The notes under the pieces are model-generated. The model was given only the letters and a program-made list of their open reading frames with translations, was not told where the DNA came from and searched no databases. Positions 8,921 through 17,221 of a DNA stretch of 64,000 nt are shown here, piece after piece (position 1 is the stretch's first letter; every line of letters begins with the position of its first letter). This DNA comes from an uncultured Lachnospiraceae bacterium. GTDB lineage: Bacteria > Bacillota > Clostridia > Lachnospirales > Lachnospiraceae. The DNA is taken from NCBI GenBank assembly GCA_910584915.1, contig CAJUDM010000003.1, forward strand, positions 1 to 64,000, in the 5' to 3' direction. A program made the translations under genes and the position numbers.

Positions 8921-9121
8921 TGGCAACATTTTGGCAACAGAAAATTAGTAAGCCAGAATAAATAGTGTAATTGAAGTAAAAAAGAGCGTGTATTTGCATA
9001 AAACTTAAACAAATATAGTTAAGAACAATGAAGAACACGCCGAATTTGAGTAACGGATAAAATCCCGAAAATGCTGATAAAATGGGCGTTCCCAATATGG
9101 GGCATGGCGGTTGCTATGCCC
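8921..9121 (+). repeat. Attachment-like intergenic element C
   Basis: TGGCAACA at 8921-8928 and 8932-8939 (11-bp step) is followed 103 nt later by core GAATTTGAGTAA at 9042-9053. The left half is nearly identical to element B, including the GCGTGT...ACACGC stem. The right half (GTAACGGATAAAATCCCG, then ATAAAATGGGCGTT) matches element F at 20,344 instead. A hairpin GGGCAT...ATGCCC closes it at 9100-9121. Confidence 0.75.
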
Positions 9122-9198
9122 TGTATTTTATAGTGGCAGATACAGAGAGAAAGTGCTATAATCGAAAGCATGATTTAAGATATGGGAGATGAAACGGC

Positions 9199-9648
9199 AT
9201 GGAAATAAATATTGAGGATAATTTTTCGCTGTTATTTGATAAAAATAATAATACGGCATACAAAGCATTACAGATGTTGCAAAAAGAATGTGAGGAATCT
9301 GACAAGGTATATTGTTATATGGATAAGTTAGCCGATATGATTGACAATGATAATTCTTACATTCGGACAAGAGGGCTTACGCTGATTGCCTACAACGCTA
9401 AGTGGGATAAAGATAATAAAATTGATGAAATCATAGACGAATATTTGAAGCATATAGAAGATGTTAAGCCGATAACGGCAAGACAGTGTATAAAATTACT
9501 GCCTATGATAGCCAAAAATAAGCCGGAATTAAAAGAAGATATTGTATCGGCACTACAAAAAGCAGATATATCTATTTATGCAGACAGTATGCAACCATTG
9601 GTCTATAAGGATATTCAAAATTCTTTGGCAGAGATAGAAAAACTATAA
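9199..9648 (+). CDS. HEAT-like small protein (often named SufBD protein)
   Basis: This 149-residue, all-helical protein starts at ATG after GGGAGATG. Helix pairs with a HEAT-repeat look run throughout (SYIRTRGLTLIAYNAKWDKDN, then ITARQCIKLLPMIAKNKPELKEDIVSAL). Close relatives in Clostridia carry the automatic name SufBD protein, but nothing in the sequence ties it to Fe-S cluster assembly. A protein-binding scaffold is the safest reading. The MBL hydrolase gene begins 30 bp downstream, so the two are probably co-transcribed. Confidence 0.6.
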   Translation: MEINIEDNFSLLFDKNNNTAYKALQMLQKECEESDKVYCYMDKLADMIDNDNSYIRTRGLTLIAYNAKWDKDNKIDEIIDEYLKHIEDVKPITARQCIKLLPMIAKNKPELKEDIVSALQKADISIYADSMQPLVYKDIQNSLAEIEKL

Positions 9649-9678
9649 ATTCATTGGGATTTTAAGGAGCGTGGAGTA

Positions 9679-10440
9679 ATGGATAACTGGTTTACAATAG
9701 ATAAAATTGATGCAAATACATATATTATCAGTGAATACCGCCATTGGGAGGAAACGCATTGCTATCTGTTGAATGGAAATACCCGAAGTCTGCTTATTGA
9801 TACGGGGCTTGGCATTTCCAATATCTATGAGGAAGTGCTGAAGCTTACCGATAAGCCAATTACGGCAGTAGCCACGCATATTCACTGGGATCATATTGGA
9901 GGGCATAAGTATTTCACGGATTTTTATGCTCATGCTGATGAATTGGATTGGCTGAATGGTAAATTCCCTTTATCAATCGAAACGATAAGAGAGATGGTCG
10001 TAGACCGCTGTGATTTACCCGAAGGTTTTTGCGTGAGCGATTATGAATTGTTTCAGGGTATGCCAACAAAAGTGCTGACAGACCATGACATCATTGATAT
10101 TGGCGGCAGGGAAATTGAAGTGCTGCATACTCCCGGACACTCTCCGGGGCATTTGTGCTTTTGGGAAAAAAGCAGGGGATATTTATTTACTGGCGATTTG
10201 GTTTATAAAGATATTCTGTTTGCTTATTATCCGTCTACTGACCCGGAAGCATACCTTGATTCTTTGGAAAAAGTTGCGGCATTGCCTGCAAAGGAAGTAT
10301 TTCCTGCACACCATTCACTGGATATAAAGCCGGAAATCCTAATTCGTATGCGGGAAGCGTTTAGAAATCTCAAGGCAGACGGAAAACTTCATCATGGAAG
10401 TGGGACATTTGATTATGGAGATTGGGGAGTGTGGTTATAG
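9679..10440 (+). CDS. Metallo-beta-lactamase-fold hydrolase
   Basis: This 253-residue protein starts at ATG after AAGGAG. The metal-binding signature H-x-H-x-D-H is plain in THIHWDHIGGH (H67, H69, D71, H72). It is followed by the second-shell motifs HTPGHSPGH (around 152), FTGDLVYKD (around 172) and PAHHS (around 213), which complete a dinuclear zinc site. Members hydrolyse thioesters, lactones, phosphodiesters or beta-lactams. The small size and lack of a signal peptide suggest a cytosolic glyoxalase-II-like or lactonase-like enzyme, but the substrate cannot be told from sequence. Confidence 0.85.
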   Translation: MDNWFTIDKIDANTYIISEYRHWEETHCYLLNGNTRSLLIDTGLGISNIYEEVLKLTDKPITAVATHIHWDHIGGHKYFTDFYAHADELDWLNGKFPLSIETIREMVVDRCDLPEGFCVSDYELFQGMPTKVLTDHDIIDIGGREIEVLHTPGHSPGHLCFWEKSRGYLFTGDLVYKDILFAYYPSTDPEAYLDSLEKVAALPAKEVFPAHHSLDIKPEILIRMREAFRNLKADGKLHHGSGTFDYGDWGVWL

Positions 10441-10639
10441 GAAATAAGCTGTGATAAAGGTAATGTTCCCTTTGATGATAGTCATCACATGGTACTAGCA
10501 CTATGTAACTTAAAGCAGATAAGGAAAATGGTAAAATGGCAGTTTGCAGTTATAGGCGGATTGCCATATTTTTGTGGAAAAATGGGCGTTTATGTGGTAA
10601 TATATGCTTATTGAAGTACTAATGTTCAATAAGATATAG

Positions 10640-10877
10640 AGGCAAAGATAAAAACACAACGCAAGACAATCTTGCAGAACTGGTAGGTAGTCCAGTCGCA
10701 CCGATTCGGTGTAAGTAGCCCTCCCTCCTTAGGGTCGTCCATTCTTTGTTCATTACAATTATTTGCGCGAGTAATGAGGAAAATAGGACAGATGGGCCCG
10801 TAATTGCATTTATGCATATTACGGGGACAACTGGAATATTTGACGAATACCGCGACAGCCGTAAGGCATTAAGGAGG
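10640..10877 (+). ncRNA. yjdF-motif riboswitch
   Basis: The roughly 240-nt leader upstream of yjdF contains a chain of hairpins: GCAAGA/TCTTGC, ACTGG/CCAGT, CACCGA/TCGGTG, and CCCGTAAT/ATTACGGG. It also has the pyrimidine-rich segment CCTCCCTCCTTAGGG typical of the yjdF RNA motif, which responds to azaaromatic compounds. CCTCCTTA at 10724-10731 is perfectly complementary to the Shine-Dalgarno region TAAGGAGG at 10870-10877. Ligand-dependent masking of the ribosome-binding site is therefore a natural mechanism. The downstream gene is YjdF, the expected partner. Exact ends are estimates. Confidence 0.85.
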
Positions 10878-10885
10878 AATTGTCA

Positions 10886-11320
10886 ATGGACAAAATCAAC
10901 AAGTTGATTTCAGTATCAGGAAAATTGACAGTATTTTTTGAAGAACCCTTTTGGGTAGGAGTGTTTGAACGTGTATCAAATGGAAAGCTATCTGTATGTA
11001 AGGTTACGTTTGGGGCAGAACCAAAAGACTATGTGGTATATGATTTCGTTCTGAAAAATTACTATCGTTTAAAATTTAGTCCGGCTGTGGCAACTGATGT
11101 AAAAGAAGCTGGTCGCAATCCTAAACGGGTACAACGTGAAGTACGGAAACAGGTACAGAATACCGGGATAGGAACAAAATCACAACAGGCTTTGAAATTA
11201 CAGCAGGAGCAGTTGAAAACTGAACGTAAGATTGTGAGCCGGGAACAGCGGGAAGCAGAGAAACAGCGACAGTTTGAACAGAAGCAGCAGAAAAGGAAAG
11301 AGAAGCATAAGGGACGATAA
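10886..11320 (+). CDS. yjdF: YjdF family protein (DUF2992)
   Basis: This 144-residue protein starts at ATG 10886, 8 nt after AAGGAGG. The N-terminal half (GKLTVFFEEPFWVGVFER, then VCKVTFGAEPKDYVVYDF) is the hallmark of the YjdF family. The C-terminal half is a basic, Q/E/K-rich helix (QREAEKQRQFEQKQQKRKEK). The biochemical role is unknown. The family is controlled by a riboswitch that senses azaaromatic compounds, which points to detoxification or sensing of planar toxins. Here the riboswitch is present in full, so gene and switch appear to have travelled together. Confidence 0.9.
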   Translation: MDKINKLISVSGKLTVFFEEPFWVGVFERVSNGKLSVCKVTFGAEPKDYVVYDFVLKNYYRLKFSPAVATDVKEAGRNPKRVQREVRKQVQNTGIGTKSQQALKLQQEQLKTERKIVSREQREAEKQRQFEQKQQKRKEKHKGR

Positions 11321-11385
11321 AATTGTAGTTTTTTGTGAAGCTAGTCGTTTAATGTTTTTTATTGATAAAGGACGAAAGGAAAATC

Positions 11386-14055
11386 ATGATAAATTTACCA
11401 AGTAGATTAAAGAATAAATTGGAAAAAGCTGATATTTGGTATTCCAATATAAATATAGTGATAAAGAATGTAGAGGATTTATATATAACAACACCTTATT
11501 TTTTTGAAGAATATACAAATCATGGAATCAAGCATATAAACACCATTCTTGATATTCTCGATAAGTTAATATCTGATAGTTCTTTAGAGAATATAACAGA
11601 AAAAGAATTAGGTATATGTATTATTTCTTTGATTTTGCATGATATTGGCATGTTTGTGTCTTATAATGGTTTTAAACAATTACTAGAAGATGAGTATTCT
11701 TATGCAGACCTAGAAAAAAAGAAAAATTTTAAGGAAAATTGGCAGGAATATTTATTTGATTTAAAGTATTATTCGGAAAAACAATTATTAAGTAAATTTG
11801 GAACAACAGATATTTATTTTACTGAATTGAAAGATGAAGTGGAATTAGAAAATAAGGAAAGAATGGTTATAGGTGAATTTTTAAGACAAAATCATCATCA
11901 TATTGCACATTATATAATGGTGAATGGAATTGAAAATATAGATTTTCTTAGTGGAACAATGATAGATACCGAAACGAGGGATTTAATAGGGTTAATTACT
12001 CGTAGCCATGGAATGAATATAAGAGATACTGAGATGTATTTGAAAAACAAATATAGCGATATCAGTAAACCGAAGAATATAAGTGTTTTTTATATTATGG
12101 CTTTATTAAGAATTGCGGATTATTTAGATGTAGGTGAGGAGAGAGCATCACATATTATTTGTGCTTTCTTTGTAAAAAAATCTGAGAATTCAAAGCAAGA
12201 GTTTTCTTGGAATCAATGTATTAAATACGAAGATTTTGTTTGGAATTATGATAGGGAATGTCTTTCAGTTGATGCGTCTCCTAAAAATGCGAAGCAATTT
12301 ATAGACACAAAGAAATGGATTAAGGGAGTTCAATATGAACTTGATATGTGTTGGGCAATTATAGGAGAGCATTATGATGTAAATAAGTATAAAATGACAA
12401 TTAGACGTTTGGAATCCAATATTCTAAAAAAAGAGGTTGTTTCAGAATATGAAAAAATTTTTTATACGCAAGAAGCATATTTAGATGCCAATGCAGACAT
12501 TTTAAAGCTACTTATAGCCCCTTTGTATGGTGATGAGCCTAGTTATGGTGTTAGAGAAATTTTACAGAATGCGGTTGATGCATGTAGAGAAAGAGAAAAG
12601 ATAGAAAAAGATAGAGATGGAAATTACAAGGGGGAAGTTGTAGTTTCGTTAGATACAGAACAAAAAATGATGGTTTTTACAGACAATGGGATAGGAATGA
12701 ATATTGATATAATAAAAAGATACTATCTTATAGCAGGAGCATCATATAGGCGTAGTGAAGCATGGAGTAAAGAATTTGTTGGTTTAGATGGAAATGCTAA
12801 AGTATTAAGAAATGGCAAATTTGGAATAGGAGTGTTAGCAACTTTTTTACTAGGAGATAAGGCAGAAGTTATTACTCGAAGCTATAAGGAAAAAAAGGGA
12901 TGGAAATTTTCTATACAATTGGATCAAGATAATATTGATATAGTAAGAATAGATACAGAAATAGGAACTAAAATTTCGATTAATGTAACGGATAAAACAA
13001 TCAATAAACTGGAAAAAGACCATTCATGGAATTGTTGTAACTGGAAAGAGTGGTATGAAGGGAATAATCCGTCTGTTATATATAAGGTAGATGGAAAGAT
13101 AAAGAATAGTAATAGTTTTAATTATTTAAGAAAATATTATGAATTGATGCAAAATGAATACAGCCAATATTTATGGACATATGATAAATTTTATAGTCAA
13201 AAAAGAGTTTGTTGTAATGGTATTGTAATTCCGAGCGGATACCATTTTTCTAGCGATACTAGATATCGTTTTAGTATATCTGTGCCATATCTGGAGATAG
13301 AAGATTTAAAGGGATGTTTGCCAGTTAATTTGGCTCGCTCAGCGTTGATTGCTGTGCCATGTGAAGAAGCGCTATATACAGAATGTTGTAAATATGTCTT
13401 GGCGAAATTTCTTACTTTAGAAGTAAAAGATTGTGGTGATAGAAATAAATTTACATGGGATTCTGGATGGGGAAAAGAAGGGGAGTATATTATTTTCTCT
13501 AAAAGTGGATATACGTTACTGGATCCAGCTTTTATAAAAATGGCAGGAATTCATTTTGTTAATTTTATGGCTATTGGAAATGAAGCAAAAAATGATAGAG
13601 TTACTATTATAGATACCGATTTTCCTATTATATTTCACAATTTAAACAGAAGAGGAGTGACAAAAGCACTTTTTGAAAGCATAATTTCGGAATATGTATT
13701 GGGTAACAACATAGTGTTGCGTTTGTGTTTTCTACATCTTAGCAAAAAGGCATATCAGTATATTTGCGATGAACTGCAAAAGGACAAATGGGAATATCTT
13801 ATGGTGGATGAAAGAGAGGATAAATTCATTATTTCACCAGAAAACCTAAATCACATAGAAACCATAAAATTTGATGTTGAAAAGTTTCCTTTGGTTGCCG
13901 AGTTTGATATAAAAGCTAAGGACGTACAAAAAGATGATATTATGTTTAATTTGCTACAAAAATATTTGAAACCTAATTGCTTTATTCCGTATAATTTAAA
14001 CGAAAGAAAGGAAATGTTTCCTGTTGCTTTTAAGGAATTAGAAAAGTATATGTAA
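11386..14055 (+). CDS. HD-domain/Hsp90-type (GHKL) ATPase fusion
   Basis: This 889-residue protein starts at ATG 11386 after GAAAGGA; an upstream in-frame TTG lacks a ribosome-binding site. The N-terminal 330 residues look like an HD-type metal phosphohydrolase: HGIKH (46-50), LILHDIGMF (HD at 85-86), HHHIAHYI and LLRIADYLDVGEER. The middle carries a GHKL/Hsp90 ATPase: YGVREILQNAVDACRERE (N-box), FTDNGIGMN (G1) and GKFGIGVLATFLLGD (lid/G2). This fits the HD-CE plus Hsp90-like ATPase architecture described in predicted NTP-dependent conflict systems. Together with its place in a mobile-looking cassette, it makes an anti-phage role plausible. The C-terminal 350 residues have no motif I recognise. 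Confidence 0.75.
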   Translation: MINLPSRLKNKLEKADIWYSNINIVIKNVEDLYITTPYFFEEYTNHGIKHINTILDILDKLISDSSLENITEKELGICIISLILHDIGMFVSYNGFKQLLEDEYSYADLEKKKNFKENWQEYLFDLKYYSEKQLLSKFGTTDIYFTELKDEVELENKERMVIGEFLRQNHHHIAHYIMVNGIENIDFLSGTMIDTETRDLIGLITRSHGMNIRDTEMYLKNKYSDISKPKNISVFYIMALLRIADYLDVGEERASHIICAFFVKKSENSKQEFSWNQCIKYEDFVWNYDRECLSVDASPKNAKQFIDTKKWIKGVQYELDMCWAIIGEHYDVNKYKMTIRRLESNILKKEVVSEYEKIFYTQEAYLDANADILKLLIAPLYGDEPSYGVREILQNAVDACREREKIEKDRDGNYKGEVVVSLDTEQKMMVFTDNGIGMNIDIIKRYYLIAGASYRRSEAWSKEFVGLDGNAKVLRNGKFGIGVLATFLLGDKAEVITRSYKEKKGWKFSIQLDQDNIDIVRIDTEIGTKISINVTDKTINKLEKDHSWNCCNWKEWYEGNNPSVIYKVDGKIKNSNSFNYLRKYYELMQNEYSQYLWTYDKFYSQKRVCCNGIVIPSGYHFSSDTRYRFSISVPYLEIEDLKGCLPVNLARSALIAVPCEEALYTECCKYVLAKFLTLEVKDCGDRNKFTWDSGWGKEGEYIIFSKSGYTLLDPAFIKMAGIHFVNFMAIGNEAKNDRVTIIDTDFPIIFHNLNRRGVTKALFESIISEYVLGNNIVLRLCFLHLSKKAYQYICDELQKDKWEYLMVDEREDKFIISPENLNHIETIKFDVEKFPLVAEFDIKAKDVQKDDIMFNLLQKYLKPNCFIPYNLNERKEMFPVAFKELEKYM

Positions 14056-14059
14056 TTTA

Positions 14060-14269
14060 TGGCTCTATTTTGGCTCTAAAAATTTTGACTGGCACAAATA
14101 TAAGAGTGATTTTTAAAAAATATGGATAATAAACGCTTGAAAAATGAGGGAAAAACAGTCAGTTCAAGCTATCCGCTGAGGAGTTCGAATAGACGATAGG
14201 AACGCTGGAAGCCAGTATTTATGCGGGGTTCCGGCGTTTGTTTTATCAAATGATCCTAGTTTGGCTCTA
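14060..14269 (+). repeat. Attachment-like intergenic element D with terminator hairpin
   Basis: TGGCTCTA at 14060-14067 and 14071-14078 (11-bp step) begins 5 bp after the stop codon. Core GAGTTCGAATAG is at 14181-14192, again 103 nt after the second repeat. The right arm holds a strong stem, AACGCTGGAA (14201-14210) with TTCCGGCGTT (14229-14238), followed by TGTTTT. It would work as a rho-independent terminator. A third TGGCTCTA lies at 14262-14269. A short frame from ATG 14122 reads through the core to its TAG. Confidence 0.7.
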
Positions 14270-14318
14270 TTTGTGGGCGGAGTAACAGAGATAGAATAGG
14301 CAGAGGAAGATAAATATT

Positions 14319-15194
14319 ATGTCAATTTTGTCAACAAGGGAATGGGCGACATTAATTTGGGGATTATTTTTACTAATATATATAATGTGCCACAGGGAAA
14401 TAAGAAAAAGTTTTTGGAAGGTAATAGCAATATTTTTTGACAAGAAGTTGAGAATATTATGGGAAATAATACTGCTATATGTACTTATTGTCACTATGAT
14501 GTTTTATCGTTCTTCCATTTGGGAAAATATTTATATTAAAGATATTATCATATGGTTTCTTTTTTCAGGACTTATATATTGTATGAACGCTGTTTCAAGT
14601 GAAGCTGATGAGAAATATATACAAAAAGTTCTTAAAGATAATTTGAAACTCACTTTGATTGTAGAATTTTTTATGAGTACATTTACCTTTAATATATGGA
14701 TTGAACTTGCCATCATTCCAATTATCACAATTATTACAGTAATGAATGTTATAGCAGAAAGAAAAGAAGAATATAAGAATGTACATAAATTGTTAGATTT
14801 TGTATTGGCTATAGCTGGATTTTGGATATTGTATGAGACAATAAAGGTTGGAATAATTGAATATAAGGAATTAAATGTTATTAATACGTTGGTTAGTTTT
14901 ATGATTCCGATTGCATATTTAGTATTGATAATTCCGCTGGAATATGCTTTGGAGTTGTATTCAAAATATGAATTACTATTTTTAAGAATGACTTTTAAAG
15001 AAGAGAGAGATAAAAAAACTAAAATTAGACACAGGATTGCTGTACTCTGTTCATGTAGAATTTCTGTTCGTAAGATATTGCTATTTCAAAGGGAATATAT
15101 GGGAAGGATGTATGTTAGAATGAAAGATGATGAGTTTAAAAAGTTGATTCAAGAATTCAAAAAAGCATGCAAAAGATATACATCTCGAAAATAA
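14319..15194 (+). CDS. Polytopic membrane protein, function unknown
   Basis: This 291-residue protein starts at ATG after AGAGGAAG. About six hydrophobic segments occur, near residues 8-27, 47-66, 75-92, 115-145, 157-177 and 190-212, with a basic cytosolic tail. The composition is rich in I, L, F and W with very low GC. No transporter or enzyme signature is visible. It is the first gene after element D and sits ahead of a MntA/HepT-like pair, but is separated from it by about 140 bp, so co-function is not implied. Confidence 0.6.
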   Translation: MSILSTREWATLIWGLFLLIYIMCHREIRKSFWKVIAIFFDKKLRILWEIILLYVLIVTMMFYRSSIWENIYIKDIIIWFLFSGLIYCMNAVSSEADEKYIQKVLKDNLKLTLIVEFFMSTFTFNIWIELAIIPIITIITVMNVIAERKEEYKNVHKLLDFVLAIAGFWILYETIKVGIIEYKELNVINTLVSFMIPIAYLVLIIPLEYALELYSKYELLFLRMTFKEERDKKTKIRHRIAVLCSCRISVRKILLFQREYMGRMYVRMKDDEFKKLIQEFKKACKRYTSRK

Positions 15195-15340
15195 AAAGAT
15201 GAATGTATCATTATAAAGCGTGGTAGAAAAATTGATTGAGGAGATTATTAGTTTGATGTATAATAATCTAAAAGAAACAGCTTTCCTTATCATAAAATTA
15301 CGAAATAAAATTTGATGGTAGATAAAAAGAAGATGTGTGC

Positions 15341-15700
15341 ATGGAGGAGGTATGGTGTACGCCACAGACAATGCAGAACATGATAGAACAGTATATTTGT
15401 GAAATTAAGAAAATATATGGTCCGCATTTGCAGAAAGTGATTTTATATGGCTCTTATGCAAGAGGAGATTTTAAAACAAATTCAGATGTGGATATTATGA
15501 TATTGCTTGATATGGGAGAGTTAGATTTAAAAGCATATAGCCAGAAACTTTTTTATATGACTTATGACTTTAACTTAGATCATGATCTCGAGATAAAACC
15601 AATTGCCAAGAGTGAAGCACATTTTAAAAAATGGGTTGAGAATTATCCATTTTATGCAAACATCCATAAAGAAGGAGTGATTTTATATGGAGCTGCCTAA
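15341..15700 (+). CDS. MntA-like minimal nucleotidyltransferase antitoxin
   Basis: This protein of about 120 residues has the minimal nucleotidyltransferase signature GSYARGDFKTNSDVD (G-S-x9-D-x-D) near residues 37-52, in the setting KVILYGSYARG. In MntA/HepT modules the nucleotidyltransferase neutralises the HEPN toxin by AMPylating it. The start is uncertain. ATG 15341 is chosen, with GTG 15335 and ATG 15371 as alternatives, because no site has a well-spaced Shine-Dalgarno. The 3' end overlaps the start of the HEPN gene by 14 nt, the usual toxin-antitoxin coupling. Confidence 0.8.
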   Translation: MEEVWCTPQTMQNMIEQYICEIKKIYGPHLQKVILYGSYARGDFKTNSDVDIMILLDMGELDLKAYSQKLFYMTYDFNLDHDLEIKPIAKSEAHFKKWVENYPFYANIHKEGVILYGAA

Positions 15701-16124
15701 AGGGGATATAGGGACACGAAAAGACTTATGTTTATATTGAATTCAGACTGCCAAGTCTAATTTGCGCTCTGCGGAGATATTGTTGAAAGCGGAAGAGTAT
15801 AAAAGTGCTAATAACAGAGCTTATTATGCTAATTTCCAAGCTGTAAATGCAATTCATGCTTTGGATGGAAATATGTTTAAACGTCATAAAGATGCAATTG
15901 GAAATTTCAATAAAAGTTATGTGAAAACAGAAATCTTCTCGAGAGAGATTGGAAGAAAAATAGGTGAGGCAGAAGAGATACGCCATGCAAGTGATTATGA
16001 TGACTTTTACATTGCCAGTCGGGAAGAATCTGAGGGACAAGTCGCGGCAGCTGGTGAATTTATATGGATGGTTGAAAAATATTGTTTAGAACAGATTGAT
16101 TTAGCCGCTAAAACAGATTCTTGA
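15687..16124 (+). pseudogene. HepT-like HEPN toxin gene with nonsense codon 18
   Basis: The natural start is ATG 15687 (GAAGGAGTG upstream, overlapping the antitoxin stop). The frame is MELPKGDIGTRKDLCLY, then TGA at 15738-15740, then IQTAKSNLRSAEILLKAEEYKSANNRAYYANF and on to 16124. The downstream part is a full HEPN domain with the S/N-x-x-Y-Y helix, FKRHKDAIGNFN and the conserved EIRHASDYDDFY. A single change from CGA (Arg) to TGA would create the stop. The toxin is either inactive or rescued by re-initiation (TTG 15762) without its first helix. Losing the toxin while keeping the antitoxin is the tolerable direction of decay. Confidence 0.75.
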
Positions 16125-16131
16125 ATTTTTC

Positions 16132-16345
16132 TGGTTCTATTGATATCCTTTGGTTCTGCTCTGCTTCTAAAAGTTTCTAAAACGATATAGAAACTGTGTA
16201 TTTCAGTAGATTTTAGAGATGAAAAAGGCGGAAAAAGACTGGAATTTAGGGAAAAGACTCTCATGTGAGACGAGTTTGAATAGTACAAGAGTATATTATT
16301 TATTTTATATGGCAGGTAGTCTATGAGATTGCCTGTCATATTTAC
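16132..16345 (+). repeat. Attachment-like intergenic element E
   Basis: TGGTTCTA at 16132-16139, TGGTTCTG at 16151-16158 and TGCTTCTA at 16162-16169 show the same 19 and 11 bp steps as element A. Core GAGTTTGAATAGTACAAG is at 16272-16289, 103 nt after the last repeat. The right arm TATTTTATATGGCAGGTAGTCT...AGATTGCCTGTC folds into a stem in which several differences from B are G-T wobbles. It follows the broken HEPN gene by 8 bp. Confidence 0.75.
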
Positions 16346-16438
16346 AATCTATTGTTTCAGAAAAATTTAGGTGGTAAGTTGTTGCCAATAGAAGTGGGAA
16401 TTTATATAAAATTGACGAATAGCTAATGAGGATAGTAT

Positions 16439-16885
16439 ATGAAAAGTACGAAAAAAGATTCAGTGAAAGCGGGAGAAAAAGCGCCGTTTGCTCAGAGACA
16501 TCCCAGAATCAATTTTGTGATAGGGTTGGCTTTGCTGGTAATACTTGTGTTTGCGACAATATTATTTATATGGTTTATTTTTTCTTGCTTAGGGAACGGA
16601 ATTGAACATTTGGCTGATTTCCTGAAAAAGTTTGTAAGTACCACAGATAAAGTGATTATTGTGGCAATGATAACAGGTATGGTGTCTATCGTTGGTGTGG
16701 TTTTTACGTCTGTAATAGCAAAAATCATTGATTATCGATATAATGTAAAAAAGTATTTATATGACAAAAGAGAGGCACCGTATGAACAATTTATAAGCAT
16801 AATTTATACAGTCCCGGATACAGTGCAAATTTTTGTTGACAAAGGTACGTCAACCCGGTATAATATCTTTTACGTGGATTCATAG
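16439..16885 (+). pseudogene. Truncated two-helix membrane protein
   Basis: The 148-residue frame has a basic N-terminus and two hydrophobic helices (about 26-52 and 73-95), followed by IDYRYNVKKYLYDKREAPYEQFI. The final 25 codons read through a perfect promoter (TTGACA/TATAAT at 16836-16864) and have no protein-like character. Base composition also rises in GC soon after. I infer that the original gene was longer and was cut by the junction of the GC-rich segment that follows. Its function is unknown. Confidence 0.5.
16836..16864 (+). promoter_or_regulatory. Perfect consensus sigma-A promoter
   Basis: TTGACA at 16836-16841, a 17-bp spacer and TATAAT at 16859-16864 match the consensus at all twelve positions. 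It points toward the AAA ATPase gene at 17222 through a leader of about 350 nt. Confidence 0.8.
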
Positions 16886-17221
16886 CATTTCGCGCAGAAA
16901 ATTTTATATAGCTTGATTTAGAAGCGGATGTTAAATATTTGAAGGAGCAGCAAGAGTATCGCGGGGATACTCTGCCCTCTTGAAGGTATGGTACATCGGC
17001 TTTTTTGCTGTGCCGACATATTTCCGCAAGGGGAAACAGCCTGTACCTTGACAATTTAATCGCAGTCTCCGTCGGTCAGGGAAGCACTGCCATGACCTGC
17101 AGGATTATGGCTTTATGTGATGGTTCTGCAGCGAGCGTGCCAAGGAGAAACCGCTCAGACTGCGACGCGAAACAACATGGAAACTTATCAACTTTGTGCT
17201 TTTAGTAAGGAGGTACAGCTT
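16886..17221 (+). other. Long structured leader of the AAA ATPase gene
   Basis: No gene is seen in these 336 bp. Hairpins include AGAGTATC/GATACTCT at 16953-16973 and CGGC...GCCG around 17000, next to a T-run. A further TTGACA lies at 17048 without a good -10. The segment ends with TAAGGAGGT ahead of ATG 17222. GC content rises sharply relative to the preceding cassettes. A cis-acting RNA is possible, but I do not recognise a known class. Confidence 0.4.

Noticed and set aside
7139..9053. Hairpin-rich repeats between cargo genes as integron attC sites
   Set aside because: There is no GTTRRRY/RYYYAAC pair and no IntI gene. The 11-bp-spaced arm repeats with a distant core fit a phage-type tyrosine recombinase better.
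10500..10640. Another attachment-like right arm, because AATGGGCGTT (10581-10590) also occurs in elements C and F
   Set aside because: No core or arm repeats are recognisable there; a 10-mer match is too little.
14181..14192. GTTCGAAT in the core resembles a tRNA T-loop
   Set aside because: No acceptor, anticodon or D-arm can be built around any of the cores, so there is no tRNA gene or tRNA fragment beyond this short match.
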